A DNA stretch of 64,000 nucleotides from an uncultured Muribaculaceae bacterium. GTDB lineage: Bacteria; Bacteroidota; Bacteroidia; Bacteroidales; Muribaculaceae. Under the pieces are notes generated by a model that was not told where the DNA came from, did no database searches, and was given only the letters and a program-made list of their open reading frames with translations. A program made the translations under genes and the position numbers. The stretch spans positions 248,001 through 312,000 of the forward strand of contig CAJTTG010000001.1 of assembly GCA_910579185.1 (NCBI GenBank), given 5' to 3'. The number at the start of each line of letters is the position of its first letter. Position 1 is the first letter of the stretch. This document shows, piece by piece, positions 47,716-54,991 of the stretch.

Positions 47716-48281
47716 ATCAAATCTAGATTTGCCCCGATCAAATTTAGGTTTGACGGTGTATAGTCATACACCTCTCTATCTTCCAAGTTCTTGAGCAATA
47801 ACCTTGACCCTGTACATTCTATTATCTGAAGTCCATATAAAGTGTCGTCATCCTCATCTATATCAGTATTATCATACGCATCACCATAATAGTTCACACG
47901 GATTTCCCGGTCGAAACGCTTGAACCAGCTATTGTCAGTCGTTTTGTTTTCAATTTGTAAATTTTCAAGATCCTCGTTTATGAAGAAGGCCTCGAGTTCG
48001 CTATCGTATTCAACATTATACTTGCCGGAAGTCGTCACCGTAAACAGCACATCCCTATCGCCCGGAAGAGAAAAACTCTGAAACTGGATATATTTTCCAT
48101 CTTTAAATTTCGAAACCTCGGAACACTTTAAATTGATATCACATAATTCAGAATCATACTCTGTGACCCAGCATTTGCGTGATTCCAGGATATCCTCATA
48201 CTTGCCTGCCTTACGTGAGGCGGAACATGCCGACAGCAAAACCGCCACAAGCAACATGTAAAAAATATTATTCAGTTTCAT
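47694..48281 (-). CDS. Lipoprotein, unknown function
   Basis: A 195-residue protein with a lipoprotein signal (MKLNNIFYMLLVAVLLSACS, lipobox LSAC). The mature part is rich in Asp, Tyr and beta-strand-like segments. The last residues (LNLIGANLDLIGSPSGT) run into the mosaic remnant in a different frame, so the original C-terminus may have been replaced by the rearrangement. It overlaps the upstream DUF805-like gene by 14 bp. Confidence 0.65.
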   Translation of the reverse strand: MKLNNIFYMLLVAVLLSACSASRKAGKYEDILESRKCWVTEYDSELCDINLKCSEVSKFKDGKYIQFQSFSLPGDRDVLFTVTTSGKYNVEYDSELEAFFINEDLENLQIENKTTDNSWFKRFDREIRVNYYGDAYDNTDIDEDDDTLYGLQIIECTGSRLLLKNLEDREVYDYTPSNLNLIGANLDLIGSPSGT

Positions 48282-48690
48282 TGGCTCTTTCTTTTCGTAC
48301 CTCTTCGACTAACTGTTTAAAATGCTCATTCTGCGGTTCATATTCCTGAAGGGGATCCGATCCATACTGATTTAAACCCTCTGTTCCTTTACGAAAGTAA
48401 AAATCGGCTCCAAAAAAGTCGCCCCTTTCAAAACTCTTTCTGTCCATGTCATGATTCCTTCGCGAAATTGCGGCAAAGGCAATATAAAGGGTCACAAGTA
48501 CAAACACAAGGAAACTAAACATAACGACATCTGAGGATAAACCACTCAGAATCCTGGTTTTCATAACTATATAGCATAGAATCGCATAAATTGCAACCAA
48601 CGCTAATATAATCACATTGAATTCAAGTCGGGTCGCACGTCCCGAAAACAGGAGTATTCTCCGGAATTTTTTGCTATTATCCTTAAGCAT
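48268..48690 (-). CDS. Small DUF805-like membrane protein
   Basis: A 140-residue protein with an opening LFSGRATRLEFN, two to three membrane segments and RRNHDM, which follow the DUF805 pattern (GR..R..FW and RLHD). The C-terminal ~50 residues are soluble and charged; a second partial copy of this tail exists in the mosaic at 47640-47715. The ATG at 48690 is preferred. A consensus promoter lies at 48817-48847, giving a leader of about 120 nt. Confidence 0.68.
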   Translation of the reverse strand: MLKDNSKKFRRILLFSGRATRLEFNVIILALVAIYAILCYIVMKTRILSGLSSDVVMFSFLVFVLVTLYIAFAAISRRNHDMDRKSFERGDFFGADFYFRKGTEGLNQYGSDPLQEYEPQNEHFKQLVEEVRKERANETE

Positions 48691-48816
48691 TATAAAAAAA
48701 TTAAGATACACCTTGACTCCAGAGGTGCATGAATGTTAATTAATGATGCCGGAGTCATATCCCCAAAGCCGAAATTTCAGCCATATCGGAACAGACATCA
48801 TCTGTATCGCTGTGTG

Positions 48817-48847
48817 CAAAGTTAACGCCCCCGGCACCGTCACGCAA
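48817..48847 (-). promoter_or_regulatory. Promoter of the small DUF805-like gene
   Basis: On the minus strand: TTG (48845-48847), 20 bases, TAACTTTG (48817-48824). Confidence 0.68.
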
Positions 48848-49023
48848 CTTTTTTTTGGTTCAAAATGGTTCACAAAATACGAATGCACACACATATCCAA
48901 CCCAAATGCCCTGAAACCTCAGTATTAGATATTGAGGGCGTTTAGTAGGCCATGAAACTATTAGGGTACAAGCAAAGACTTCAATTTTCATATTTTCCTT
49001 ATCCCATCACCTATTGCATTGGT

Positions 49024-49053
49024 CAAAGCTAATACAAGATTTGCAATACACAA
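49024..49053 (-). promoter_or_regulatory. Second leftward promoter-like element
   Basis: On the minus strand: TTG (49051-49053), 19 bases, TAGCTTTG (49024-49031). No gene begins just downstream; the next leftward start is 48690. The matching element in the left copy lies 40 bp ahead of the zinc-ribbon gene, so this may be an orphaned promoter. Confidence 0.5.
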
Positions 49054-49057
49054 GCTT

Positions 49058-49127
49058 CAGTTCATTTCGGTTCATCTCAATTCATTATGATTCATTTTGG
49101 TTCAATTCGGTTCATACCAATTCACGA
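49058..49127. repeat. Tandem repeat, 7 x 10 bp (right copy)
   Basis: Seven units of exactly 10 bp, consensus YRRTTCATTY, ending 13 bp before the -33 element of the rightward promoter. A 10-bp period places each unit on nearly the same face of the helix. Confidence 0.92.
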
Positions 49128-49140
49128 AAACAGCCTTTAT

Positions 49141-49171
49141 TTTGCGCATGGTTCGCTTTTTACTACTTTTG
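49141..49171 (+). promoter_or_regulatory. Promoter of the gene at 49185
   Basis: TTTG (49141-49144), 19 bases, TACTTTTG (49164-49171). The ATG at 49185 lies only 13 bases further, giving a very short leader. Confidence 0.72.
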
Positions 49172-49184
49172 TGAAGTATTTAGG

Positions 49185-49778
49185 ATGACTATCATGCAGC
49201 AGTATTCTCAATATTTCATAGAGTGCTTGCGCCAGGATCTGGAACTTAAGGTGGGGCGCACAATGAAGACACCATCTGACTTCAATGTTTTGATTCTTGA
49301 AATAAAGAAGGTAATGAAGGAATCGCCCAGCATATCGACCATGAAACGCTTGTGGGGATATGTCCCTATTGCATCCTCTCGCAGCACGACTACGCTAAAC
49401 CTACTATCCCGCTTTCTCGGCTATCGTGACTGGCCGGATTATATTGAGACCCTGATGCGTGGGAACCGAATTGAGAGCTCGTTCCTATCATCCAACACTA
49501 TCCTTGCTTCCAAGCTCGTGCCAGGCGACATTGTGGATTGCGAGTGGAACCCCGGACGGCATGTTTCGATGAAGTATTTGGGCAACAACCGCTTTCAGGT
49601 GCTGACAGCCGAAATGTCAAAACTAAAGGAGGGCTTCACTCTGACTGCAATGATCTTTTCAAAGGGTAATCCGCTGTTCGCCACCGAGGTAATGGATGGT
49701 GAGAACAACTTGGGCAGTTACGTAGGCGGAAAGGAATCGGGCCTGACCACACTCCGCTACATTCCTGCCAAGAACTGA
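49185..49778 (+). CDS. Probable DNA-binding protein of a Bacteroidetes-specific type
   Basis: A 197-residue protein from the ATG at 49185; the longer open frame overlaps the promoter and repeats and is rejected. Residues ~35-85 include SISTMKRLWGYVPIAS and LLSRFLGYRDWPDYIETL, a two-helix pattern I know from Bacteroidetes proteins of HTH-like character. Residues ~105-190 form a small beta-rich domain (VPGDIVDCEWNPGRHV, YLGNNRFQVL). The molecular role is inferred as regulatory. The first 18 codons are duplicated at 47485. A Ser/Thr kinase gene follows 93 bp downstream under its own promoter. Confidence 0.6.
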   Translation: MTIMQQYSQYFIECLRQDLELKVGRTMKTPSDFNVLILEIKKVMKESPSISTMKRLWGYVPIASSRSTTTLNLLSRFLGYRDWPDYIETLMRGNRIESSFLSSNTILASKLVPGDIVDCEWNPGRHVSMKYLGNNRFQVLTAEMSKLKEGFTLTAMIFSKGNPLFATEVMDGENNLGSYVGGKESGLTTLRYIPAKN

Positions 49779-49830
49779 CCGAATAGTTCCGATAGATGCT
49801 CTCCCCTATGCCCTTAGCCGCATAACTGGA

Positions 49831-49862
49831 TTTGTCCACAATCTGCTTTTTTGCTATCTTTG
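49831..49862 (+). promoter_or_regulatory. Promoter of the Ser/Thr kinase gene
   Basis: TTTG (49831-49834), 20 bases, TATCTTTG (49855-49862). The ATG at 49872 follows by 9 bases, so the mRNA is nearly leaderless. An in-frame TTG at 49851 is excluded because it lies upstream of the start of transcription. Confidence 0.72.
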
Positions 49863-49871
49863 TCCACTACA

Positions 49872-51287
49872 ATGGCAGAGGAATCCTCTTTTTTCAATAC
49901 TCCCGACGGGAACTTTGCCGGCGTTTCAGCCGACAACGATTACCGGCATTTCCGTCTTATTTATGAGTCGGAGCATGGTTTCTGCCGCCTTTTCACCGCG
50001 CGCCGACACGGTCGCACTTACGTGATCAAAACCTTGCGTGAACCATATCTTGATGCGCCACTCGCCCACGCAGCCTTGCGCAAGGAGTTTGAATGTGGCA
50101 TAATGGTTGATTCTTTATATGTGGCTCGCACCTATGATTTCATCACGCTTCCCAAACTCGGCAACGCCATAGTCATGGAGTATTGTCCGGGCATGACACT
50201 TGCGCAATTGATTGCGGACGGTGCTCCATTATCTTCGGCTGACATTGGTAAAATTATTTTCTCTTTGGCACGTGGTATAGACGACATCCACTGTGCCGGC
50301 CTCATACATCGCGATCTGAAGCCGGACAATGTGATTTGGATGCCTCAATCGGGCTCTCTGAAAATCATTGATTTGGGATTCAGTGACTCAGAGTCTTTCT
50401 ATATGCTACATGATGCAGCCGGCACTCTGCGTTACACTCCAGCCGAAAAATCCATTGCAACAGAGGATGCAACCATATCTCCTGACACCTACAATGACCT
50501 CTTCGCTCTGGGAGTGCTTCTCACCGACCTTGTGCCGATATCCCCACGCTGGCAGCAAAAGGTGCTTCAACGCCTTTCGTCAATGCTCAGAGACCGGTCT
50601 ATCAGTAGTGGCAGTGAGCTTGAAACACGTTACAGAACTCTCTCTGAGCGTTCTGTATCAAAACGCCGAATTTTGATAATCTTCGGAACAGCTTTATTGT
50701 TGCTGACCGGAACAACTCTATTTCATTATGCCGGTAAAGACATGACAGGCAGGCAACAGGGAGATCGTACTATCGAAAAGCCAGCAATGCACATTGCTAA
50801 AGAAATGGATGTGGATTCAGCCACAACTGCGACGCCCGTTCAAGAGGATCCTGAAATACCCTCAGATGTAAAACAAATAGCGAATAATACGTTACCTGAG
50901 ACAGACAATTCGGCAAGTTCGGCAGACATGCCACAGCTAATATCAGCACCACCCGACGAATTGATAAAAGATGAGTATGGCGTATGCATGGCTGAAGCTA
51001 AATACACGGCGTACTTCAGGCGTGATGAGATTGATGCATATACAGTGACCGCCACCGATAGATTCTTCACCGAGTCGATCAGCACTCTGCAAAGCGACAC
51101 CGCATCGCCCCAAAGTCGCCATTATGCCTACGGTCTGCTCACCACTGACTCCATAATGCAACGGCGAGTAGCCATGCTTACGTTGCGGAGATTTCCGTCA
51201 GCCAACCGTCGGCGCATCCTCGGGCTAAGCCGTCTGCGCAGGCAATACCTCATATCTGACATGGACCTCACCCACCTCCAGCCTTGA
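49872..51287 (+). CDS. Membrane-anchored Ser/Thr protein kinase
   Basis: A 471-residue protein with a kinase domain in residues ~20-260: the ATP-anchoring Lys in YVIKTL, the catalytic loop HRDLKPDN (Asp148) and the metal motif DLG in place of DFG (Asp167). The Gly-rich loop is poor (YESEHGFCRL). One membrane helix follows (about 267-285: RILIIFGTALLLLTGTTLF), then a ~185-residue C-terminal region, presumably periplasmic. This is the Hanks-type layout with an outside sensor-like part, but no PASTA repeats. The target is unknown; the DNA-binding protein upstream and the zinc-ribbon genes are candidates by position only. Confidence 0.82.
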   Translation: MAEESSFFNTPDGNFAGVSADNDYRHFRLIYESEHGFCRLFTARRHGRTYVIKTLREPYLDAPLAHAALRKEFECGIMVDSLYVARTYDFITLPKLGNAIVMEYCPGMTLAQLIADGAPLSSADIGKIIFSLARGIDDIHCAGLIHRDLKPDNVIWMPQSGSLKIIDLGFSDSESFYMLHDAAGTLRYTPAEKSIATEDATISPDTYNDLFALGVLLTDLVPISPRWQQKVLQRLSSMLRDRSISSGSELETRYRTLSERSVSKRRILIIFGTALLLLTGTTLFHYAGKDMTGRQQGDRTIEKPAMHIAKEMDVDSATTATPVQEDPEIPSDVKQIANNTLPETDNSASSADMPQLISAPPDELIKDEYGVCMAEAKYTAYFRRDEIDAYTVTATDRFFTESISTLQSDTASPQSRHYAYGLLTTDSIMQRRVAMLTLRRFPSANRRRILGLSRLRRQYLISDMDLTHLQP

Positions 51288-51416
51288 AACAACCTCAAGA
51301 GAGTTCTTTTATGTCATTAATGGCATCTCCGTCTGTTTATAGCGATCGGCTGCTTGTTTATAGGATCCGTATTTTTATGAAAATTTGAATTTGGATAAGT
51401 TTTTTGATAGACATGG

Positions 51417-51448
51417 TTGCGTGTGCCGATAATTTTTTATTATATTTG
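51417..51448 (+). promoter_or_regulatory. Promoter of the secreted protein gene at 51498
   Basis: TTG (51417-51419), 21 bases, TATATTTG (51441-51448), about 50 bp before the ATG. Confidence 0.68.
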
Positions 51449-51497
51449 CCCTATAAATCAATTCGATTATTATCACTAACCAAATCAAGTCCCAATT

Positions 51498-52217
51498 ATG
51501 CGTATAAAGCAACTCTTGACTGCAATCTTATTTCTTGCAGCGTTTTCAGGTACAGTATCAGCACAGGAAAATATTCAAGCCACAGACACTCCGCAGCTTA
51601 CATATCTGCTTTTTAAATTTGCCGGAAGCTCGTACAATGGACGCGATGTTGATTCAAAGGCTGTGTCAAATTTTTTCTTGACAAATAGCGAGTGCGTCAA
51701 ATCAGTAACAAGTTATTCAAAATGCTGTAATGGCAGAACGGATTTCTACCTTGGCAATGAAACCACCGGTGGCAAACTTGAATTCAAACTGCAGACCGAT
51801 TATGTTACAAATGTAAGCAGCGTCGATATATTTGCAATACAATTCACTAATAGCGCTGGTATTCCATGTGAGGCGACATTGTCATTCAACGATAGTGATC
51901 CAGTAGAGATAACGGACAGGGTTGACGGCATATCTCGCAGCACGACTGCTGATTATGGTTGCTACACATTTCCGGTTGATCCATCCACACCATTGTCAAC
52001 CATAAAACTTGAATCATCAAAACGTGTCCGCATCTATCGCATGGATTTCAACCTCGCCAACACATTGTCAATAGATGAAATAGACGCAGAACAAGAAGCC
52101 ACAGAGGAATATTACGATCTGAACGGAACAAAGATAAATTCCAACCATCTGCAACCAGGCCATATCTATATTGTGCGTCGAGGGAGTCATGCATCAAAGA
52201 TAGTTATCACAAACTAA
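51498..52217 (+). CDS. Secreted protein with probable C-terminal sorting segment
   Basis: A 239-residue protein with a signal peptide (MRIKQLLTAILFLAAFSGTVSAQ). The middle is beta-rich. The C-terminus (EYYDLNGTKINSNHLQPGHIYIVRRG) resembles the short tail modules (YDLNGR.. GIYI...G) found at the ends of many Bacteroidales surface proteins. Function is unknown. It is followed by a strong hairpin at 52251-52285 that separates it from the module array. Confidence 0.7.
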   Translation: MRIKQLLTAILFLAAFSGTVSAQENIQATDTPQLTYLLFKFAGSSYNGRDVDSKAVSNFFLTNSECVKSVTSYSKCCNGRTDFYLGNETTGGKLEFKLQTDYVTNVSSVDIFAIQFTNSAGIPCEATLSFNDSDPVEITDRVDGISRSTTADYGCYTFPVDPSTPLSTIKLESSKRVRIYRMDFNLANTLSIDEIDAEQEATEEYYDLNGTKINSNHLQPGHIYIVRRGSHASKIVITN

Positions 52218-52250
52218 TTCCGATTACCGGGAAATACATAAAAATCAATT

Positions 52251-52285
52251 ACAGGCGGTCAAAGTCATCAGATTTGACCGCCTGT
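52251..52285 (+). terminator. Hairpin ending the gene at 51498 and bordering the module array
   Basis: A 13-bp perfect stem (ACAGGCGGTCAAA / TTTGACCGCCTGT) with a 9-base loop. The T tract after it is weak (TGATTTACTTTG). The first array reading frame opens at its last base. Confidence 0.75.
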
Positions 52286-52505
52286 TGATTTACTTTGATA
52301 AAGAGAGCGGCCAGATAGGCTGGACATCACCTGAAAGGGTGGCGAGTGTCGGTGCAGCCGTGGATCCGCAGACGGAGCTTGCCAAGGCGTTGGATGAGAT
52401 AGAACGGCAGAGAGAGGTGTCAGACATTTCGAGCGAGAATGAAGACGTGTCGGACTCTTCTGACTTTTCGGATAATACGGACAATGAAAATGATACCGAG
52501 GGGGC

Positions 52506-52536
52506 TTGGGGATCGGACGGAAATTCCGTAAATTTG
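52506..52536 (+). promoter_or_regulatory. Promoter of the small ORF at 52556
   Basis: TTG (52506-52508), 20 bases, TAAATTTG (52529-52536), the full Bacteroidetes consensus, 19 bp before the ATG. It lies inside the longer array frame, so it marks an independent transcription unit. Confidence 0.65.
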
Positions 52537-52555
52537 CAACAAGATCAAGCATCAT

Positions 52556-52768
52556 ATGGAAACAGACCTGAACAAAATAATGATGAGCGAGCGCAGCCAC
52601 GGCAAGCAGACGGCGGCCGAGTGGCTGGAGACGCAGCCCGAGGCGTGGAGGGAGATAGAGACCGAAGCGATATACGAGTGTATGAGGAAGGGCTGGCCGC
52701 TTCACGTAATGAACATTCAGAGCACAGCCAGAGAAATCGACGCGAAGCGGAATCCGAAAGGCTGGTAA
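52556..52768 (+). CDS. Small charged protein S0 (overprinted ORF)
   Basis: A 70-residue ORF in the +1 frame relative to the surrounding fragment. It is rich in Glu, Lys and Trp (TAAEWLETQPEAWREIETEA) and predicted helical. It has a consensus promoter with a leader of about 13 nt, which makes it the best supported of the five small ORFs in the array. Its stop overlaps the frame that leads into the kinase fragment. I recognise no family. Confidence 0.55.
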   Translation: METDLNKIMMSERSHGKQTAAEWLETQPEAWREIETEAIYECMRKGWPLHVMNIQSTAREIDAKRNPKGW

Positions 52769-52817
52769 GCATTGCCCGTCAGAACGGGCATTATGTCGGC
52801 AGGGCAGATTACGGCGC

Positions 52818-53048
52818 GTTAGGCGGTCGGGTGAGAGCGAGGTATATGTAGACAAGGATAACGGACGTGTCTACAAGATAAAGGATCCGTATGCCAAGGC
52901 ACCTATGAAGGGGTCAGTCCAGCCTGAGGATGCCATTGTGGAGCATCTTGTCCACAACAAATATTTCCCGGAGACAACATACCGCTTCGAGGGCATCAGC
53001 GATGATGCAGGAGATGGGAGCGGATGTGACAGGCGTAAGCAAGGATGA
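52818..53048 (+). pseudogene. Polyvalent protein-kinase-like domain, N-terminal fragment
   Basis: The frame encodes VYVDKDNGRVYKIKDPYAKA and EHLVHNKYFPETTYRFEGIS, the opening of the putative kinase domain I associate with polyvalent proteins. It breaks off after about 60 residues (GISDD) and runs into unrelated sequence and a stop. The rest of the kinase is missing. The break coincides with the start of the next module. Confidence 0.6.
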
Positions 53049-53946
53049 GTTCAAGAAGTGGATTCAGTCGAGCAAGCGCAAGACCAAGCCGTTCAGTGAG
53101 TATCGGAGCGTGACACCGATTGAGAGTAATGGCGTTATCGGTCGTTCACTAACTGAACAGGAGGCAACAGACTTGATTGATAAGATGGAGAATGCCGCTG
53201 AGGTAGCCCATAATATTGAACTGACCCCCGAAAATTGGATTGCGCAATTCGGTGAGAACGGACAGGTGGCTACACCTATGGGCATAGTTAAATTGGGTGA
53301 AAACCAATTTATGAAGCTCTACAATCTTAAACGCGCTGGTTATTTCGGCATGATGTACCCTACTCTCAATGCCCCCGATGTCGTTATTGAAAAGAATGCA
53401 CCTTCGGATGGCGCAGAACGCGATACGAAACTTTTGTTCGTCAAGACATTCGTAAAACCCGATGGAGGGCGTATCGTACACTTTGAGTCTATCACGGTTC
53501 AGCGTGATGGCATGGAGGTCTCAGTCAGCAGTCATGAAGCAGAGGCAAAGGACATAAAAAAAGATATGCAGAAAGAAAAAATCCTGCATATCTCTGAAAG
53601 ATTGTCCCCCAGTTCTGAGTGGTCCTTAACCGAGGCTCCGCAAAAAGCGGAGGGACCGGACCTTGTTCCTACGTCCGACAAAATATCTTCTGACATTAAT
53701 ACGAAGAGCAATAGGTCGTATAAAGAGCGACAGCACTCGATGAATCTGCCAATTCATCCGCTGAACAACCTATCAAAGGTGGCAGCCTCTCTTCTGACGG
53801 TAAAGTTAATACTTTATCGTCAGATAAACAAGAAATTAGCGCGGAAAGTTAGGCAGCTGAGGCCAAAAGAAGAGCGCTCTACACCGTCGTCAGCTACAAA
53901 GAGCGTCATTCAACCGTCGTGTCAAGCGCTGATGGAGCAAAGGTAA
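53002..53946 (+). pseudogene. PBECR-type nuclease-like module, copy P1
   Basis: Open from the ATG at 53002. Residues ~1-95 are helical (VSKDEFKKWIQSSKRK, LTPENWIAQFGENG). Residues ~105-205 match the pattern I know from PBECR (phage Barnase-EndoU-ColicinE5-RelE-like) domains of polyvalent proteins (FGMMYPTLNAPDVVIEK, TKLLFVKTFVKPDGG, RDGMEVSVSSHEAEAKDI). After EGPDLVPTSDKISSD the frame leaves the family sequence, and the linker L1 is read in the wrong phase to the stop. A related copy P2 lies at 54992-55698. Confidence 0.6.
53799..53885 (+). repeat. Linker repeat L1
   Basis: One of four copies of a segment beginning GTTAATACTTTATCGTCAGA and encoding (G)KVNTLSSDKQE in the linker frame. This copy has TAG at 53850-53852 where the others have TCG, and lacks the ~55-bp middle (GGVEGESTDGGSAARS) seen in L3 and L4. 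Confidence 0.85.
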
Positions 53947-54143
53947 TAAATAATCTCGAGACTCTGGCAAACCATTATCAACAAAAAGAGAATGGTAAGG
54001 AGAAGTCATTTATAGGCCGTATATCCGAAGCACTTGGACTTCACAATAATGGCAACCATAGCAATTATGGGACATTCGATGGGTCTGGCGGCGGAGGCGA
54101 TCGTCAGGGCGGAGGCTTGGCTGGAGTGCAGGAGGTGACATGA
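53799..54143 (+). pseudogene. HSNYG-type domain, copy N1 (truncated)
   Basis: In the L1 frame, after the TAG, the sequence encodes KVINNLETLANHYQQKENG, SFIGRISEALGLHN and NGNHSNYGTF. It then jumps to a Gly-rich tail (DGSGGGGDRQGG) and a stop. Compared with copy N2 (57085-57490) about 90 C-terminal residues are missing. The domain looks like one that recurs in Bacteroidales polyvalent proteins; its activity is unknown to me. Confidence 0.6.
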
Positions 54144-54870
54144 TCCTGATATTATCGCCGTTTACTCTCAGGCAGACAAAAAAGTTTATATCTTTGCAAA
54201 TAAAGATATATCCTCACTGAATTTCAGCAATATGCTCGCTCACGAGAATGCGCATGGGATTGTGGATTCGGCTAATGGATCACTGGATTCATTCTTGAAA
54301 GCATTCCGCAATGCACTGACAACCTCCGAAAACAGAGATAATGTCTTTGTCCGTTTGAATGAATCCGTCGGGGATGAATATGATGCTGAAAAAATAGATG
54401 AGGGGGTCTTTGCTTATACCTTAGATTGGATGACAATGAATCCGAGTCTATATCCTGAGGTAAAGGCTGCCTTATCGGAAAATGGTCGTGAAATACTAAA
54501 ACAAATAGTCGCACAATTAAATGGAAAAGAAATTCAAACATCTACATCCATTCGGAAAGAAAGAAAAACGGATTTACCAGATGCTGGGACTGGCCTCGGA
54601 GTCTCAAGCGGAAACGGAAATGGAGGCAAAAAAGAAACCGAAGTTTTCCTCTCCGCTGACCAAGACAAGACGGGCTTTGCTGGAATTGGCGACCTTGGAC
54701 GAGACGGATCCGAGAACCATGGAAGAGTTCATGGAGCAGAAGGTGGGCCCGGATTGGAGGGAACAAGCCATGAAGGAACGGGAGTGGGAGGCCGCAATGC
54801 TCAACCAACAGGACAAGGAGCCGGAGGCGGCGAAGAACTGATCGAGGGACTGACGGATATATCCAGATGA
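54139..54870 (+). pseudogene. Zincin-like metallopeptidase module, copy Z1
   Basis: The frame opens at 54139 after a stop and has no start until the ATG at 54232. It encodes KKVYIFANKD, then the zinc motif HENAH in MLAHENAHGIVDSANG, and helical sequence to LKQIVAQLNGKE. After that the reading becomes Gly-rich and overlaps the small ORF S1. The HExxH Glu and both His are present, but the upstream part is broken off by the N1 deletion. Confidence 0.6.
54521..54841 (+). CDS. Small charged protein S1 (overprinted ORF)
   Basis: A 106-residue ORF in the +1 frame relative to Z1, starting at the ATG where the zincin sequence ends. It is Lys/Glu-rich and helical; the core SPLTKTRRALLELATLDETD followed by EEFMEQ resembles S2 (ALTKRRRMLMDWAELEDTD, EEYLED). 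That shared core argues that this frame, not the Gly-rich one, has been the selected one. No promoter match just upstream, so it would rely on coupling to Z1. Confidence 0.5.
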   Translation: MEKKFKHLHPFGKKEKRIYQMLGLASESQAETEMEAKKKPKFSSPLTKTRRALLELATLDETDPRTMEEFMEQKVGPDWREQAMKEREWEAAMLNQQDKEPEAAKN

Positions 54871-54991
54871 GCCGACGAGTCCCATGAGGCTATGGCTGAT
54901 CCGAATATATCCGGTGTGCAGGAGGCGGAACAGGAGCTTGCACGCTTCTGGCATCAATGCCGGATGATGCGCTCCTTGATCTGAGGGAAGC
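54871..54991 (+). other. Frameshifted array debris
   Basis: Contains an ATG-led scrap (MADPNISGVQEAEQELARF) that shifts frame into SMPDDALLDLREACGKHAD. It looks like the remains of a charged helical module, with at least one frameshift near 54935. Nothing intact. Confidence 0.4.

Larger units (their letters stand above)
48691..49184. other. 494-bp divergent intergenic region with tandem repeats
   Basis: Holds the leftward promoter at 48817-48847, a second leftward promoter-like pair at 49024-49053, the seven-unit 10-bp tandem repeat (49058-49127) and the rightward promoter of the gene at 49185. Two more GGTTCA elements occur near 48855-48875. No gene is supported inside it. Confidence 0.7.
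48999..49237. repeat. Duplicated promoter-region repeat, right copy (intact)
   Basis: The intact counterpart of 47313-47538. It contains about 16 extra bases before the tandem units, an intact rightward promoter (49141-49171) and the true start of the downstream gene. Confidence 0.85.
52285..52851 (+). pseudogene. Polyvalent-protein fragment, left end of the array
   Basis: An open frame of 188 codons starting only with a TTG inside the terminator stem. The first ~85 residues (YFDKESGQIGWTSPERVASV, then a very acidic Asp/Ser/Glu stretch) look like an interior piece of a larger protein. The second half (from ~52556) is an Arg/Gly-rich reading that overlaps the small ORF at 52556-52768 and is probably its shadow. 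The frame ends where the kinase fragment continues one base out of phase. No true start is visible. Confidence 0.55.

Noticed and set aside
47357..49127. Tandem 10-bp units considered as a CRISPR array
   Set aside because: Units are contiguous 10-mers without spacers, and no cas genes are near.
49014..49184. Long upstream extension of the gene at 49185
   Set aside because: It would run through the 10-bp tandem repeats and the promoter; the ATG at 49185 follows the -7 element and is the conserved start.
54189..54196. TATCTTTG resembling a -7 element ahead of Z1
   Set aside because: It encodes Tyr-Ile-Phe-Ala in the zincin strand, has no -33 partner, and recurs for the same codon reason in the other zincin copies.
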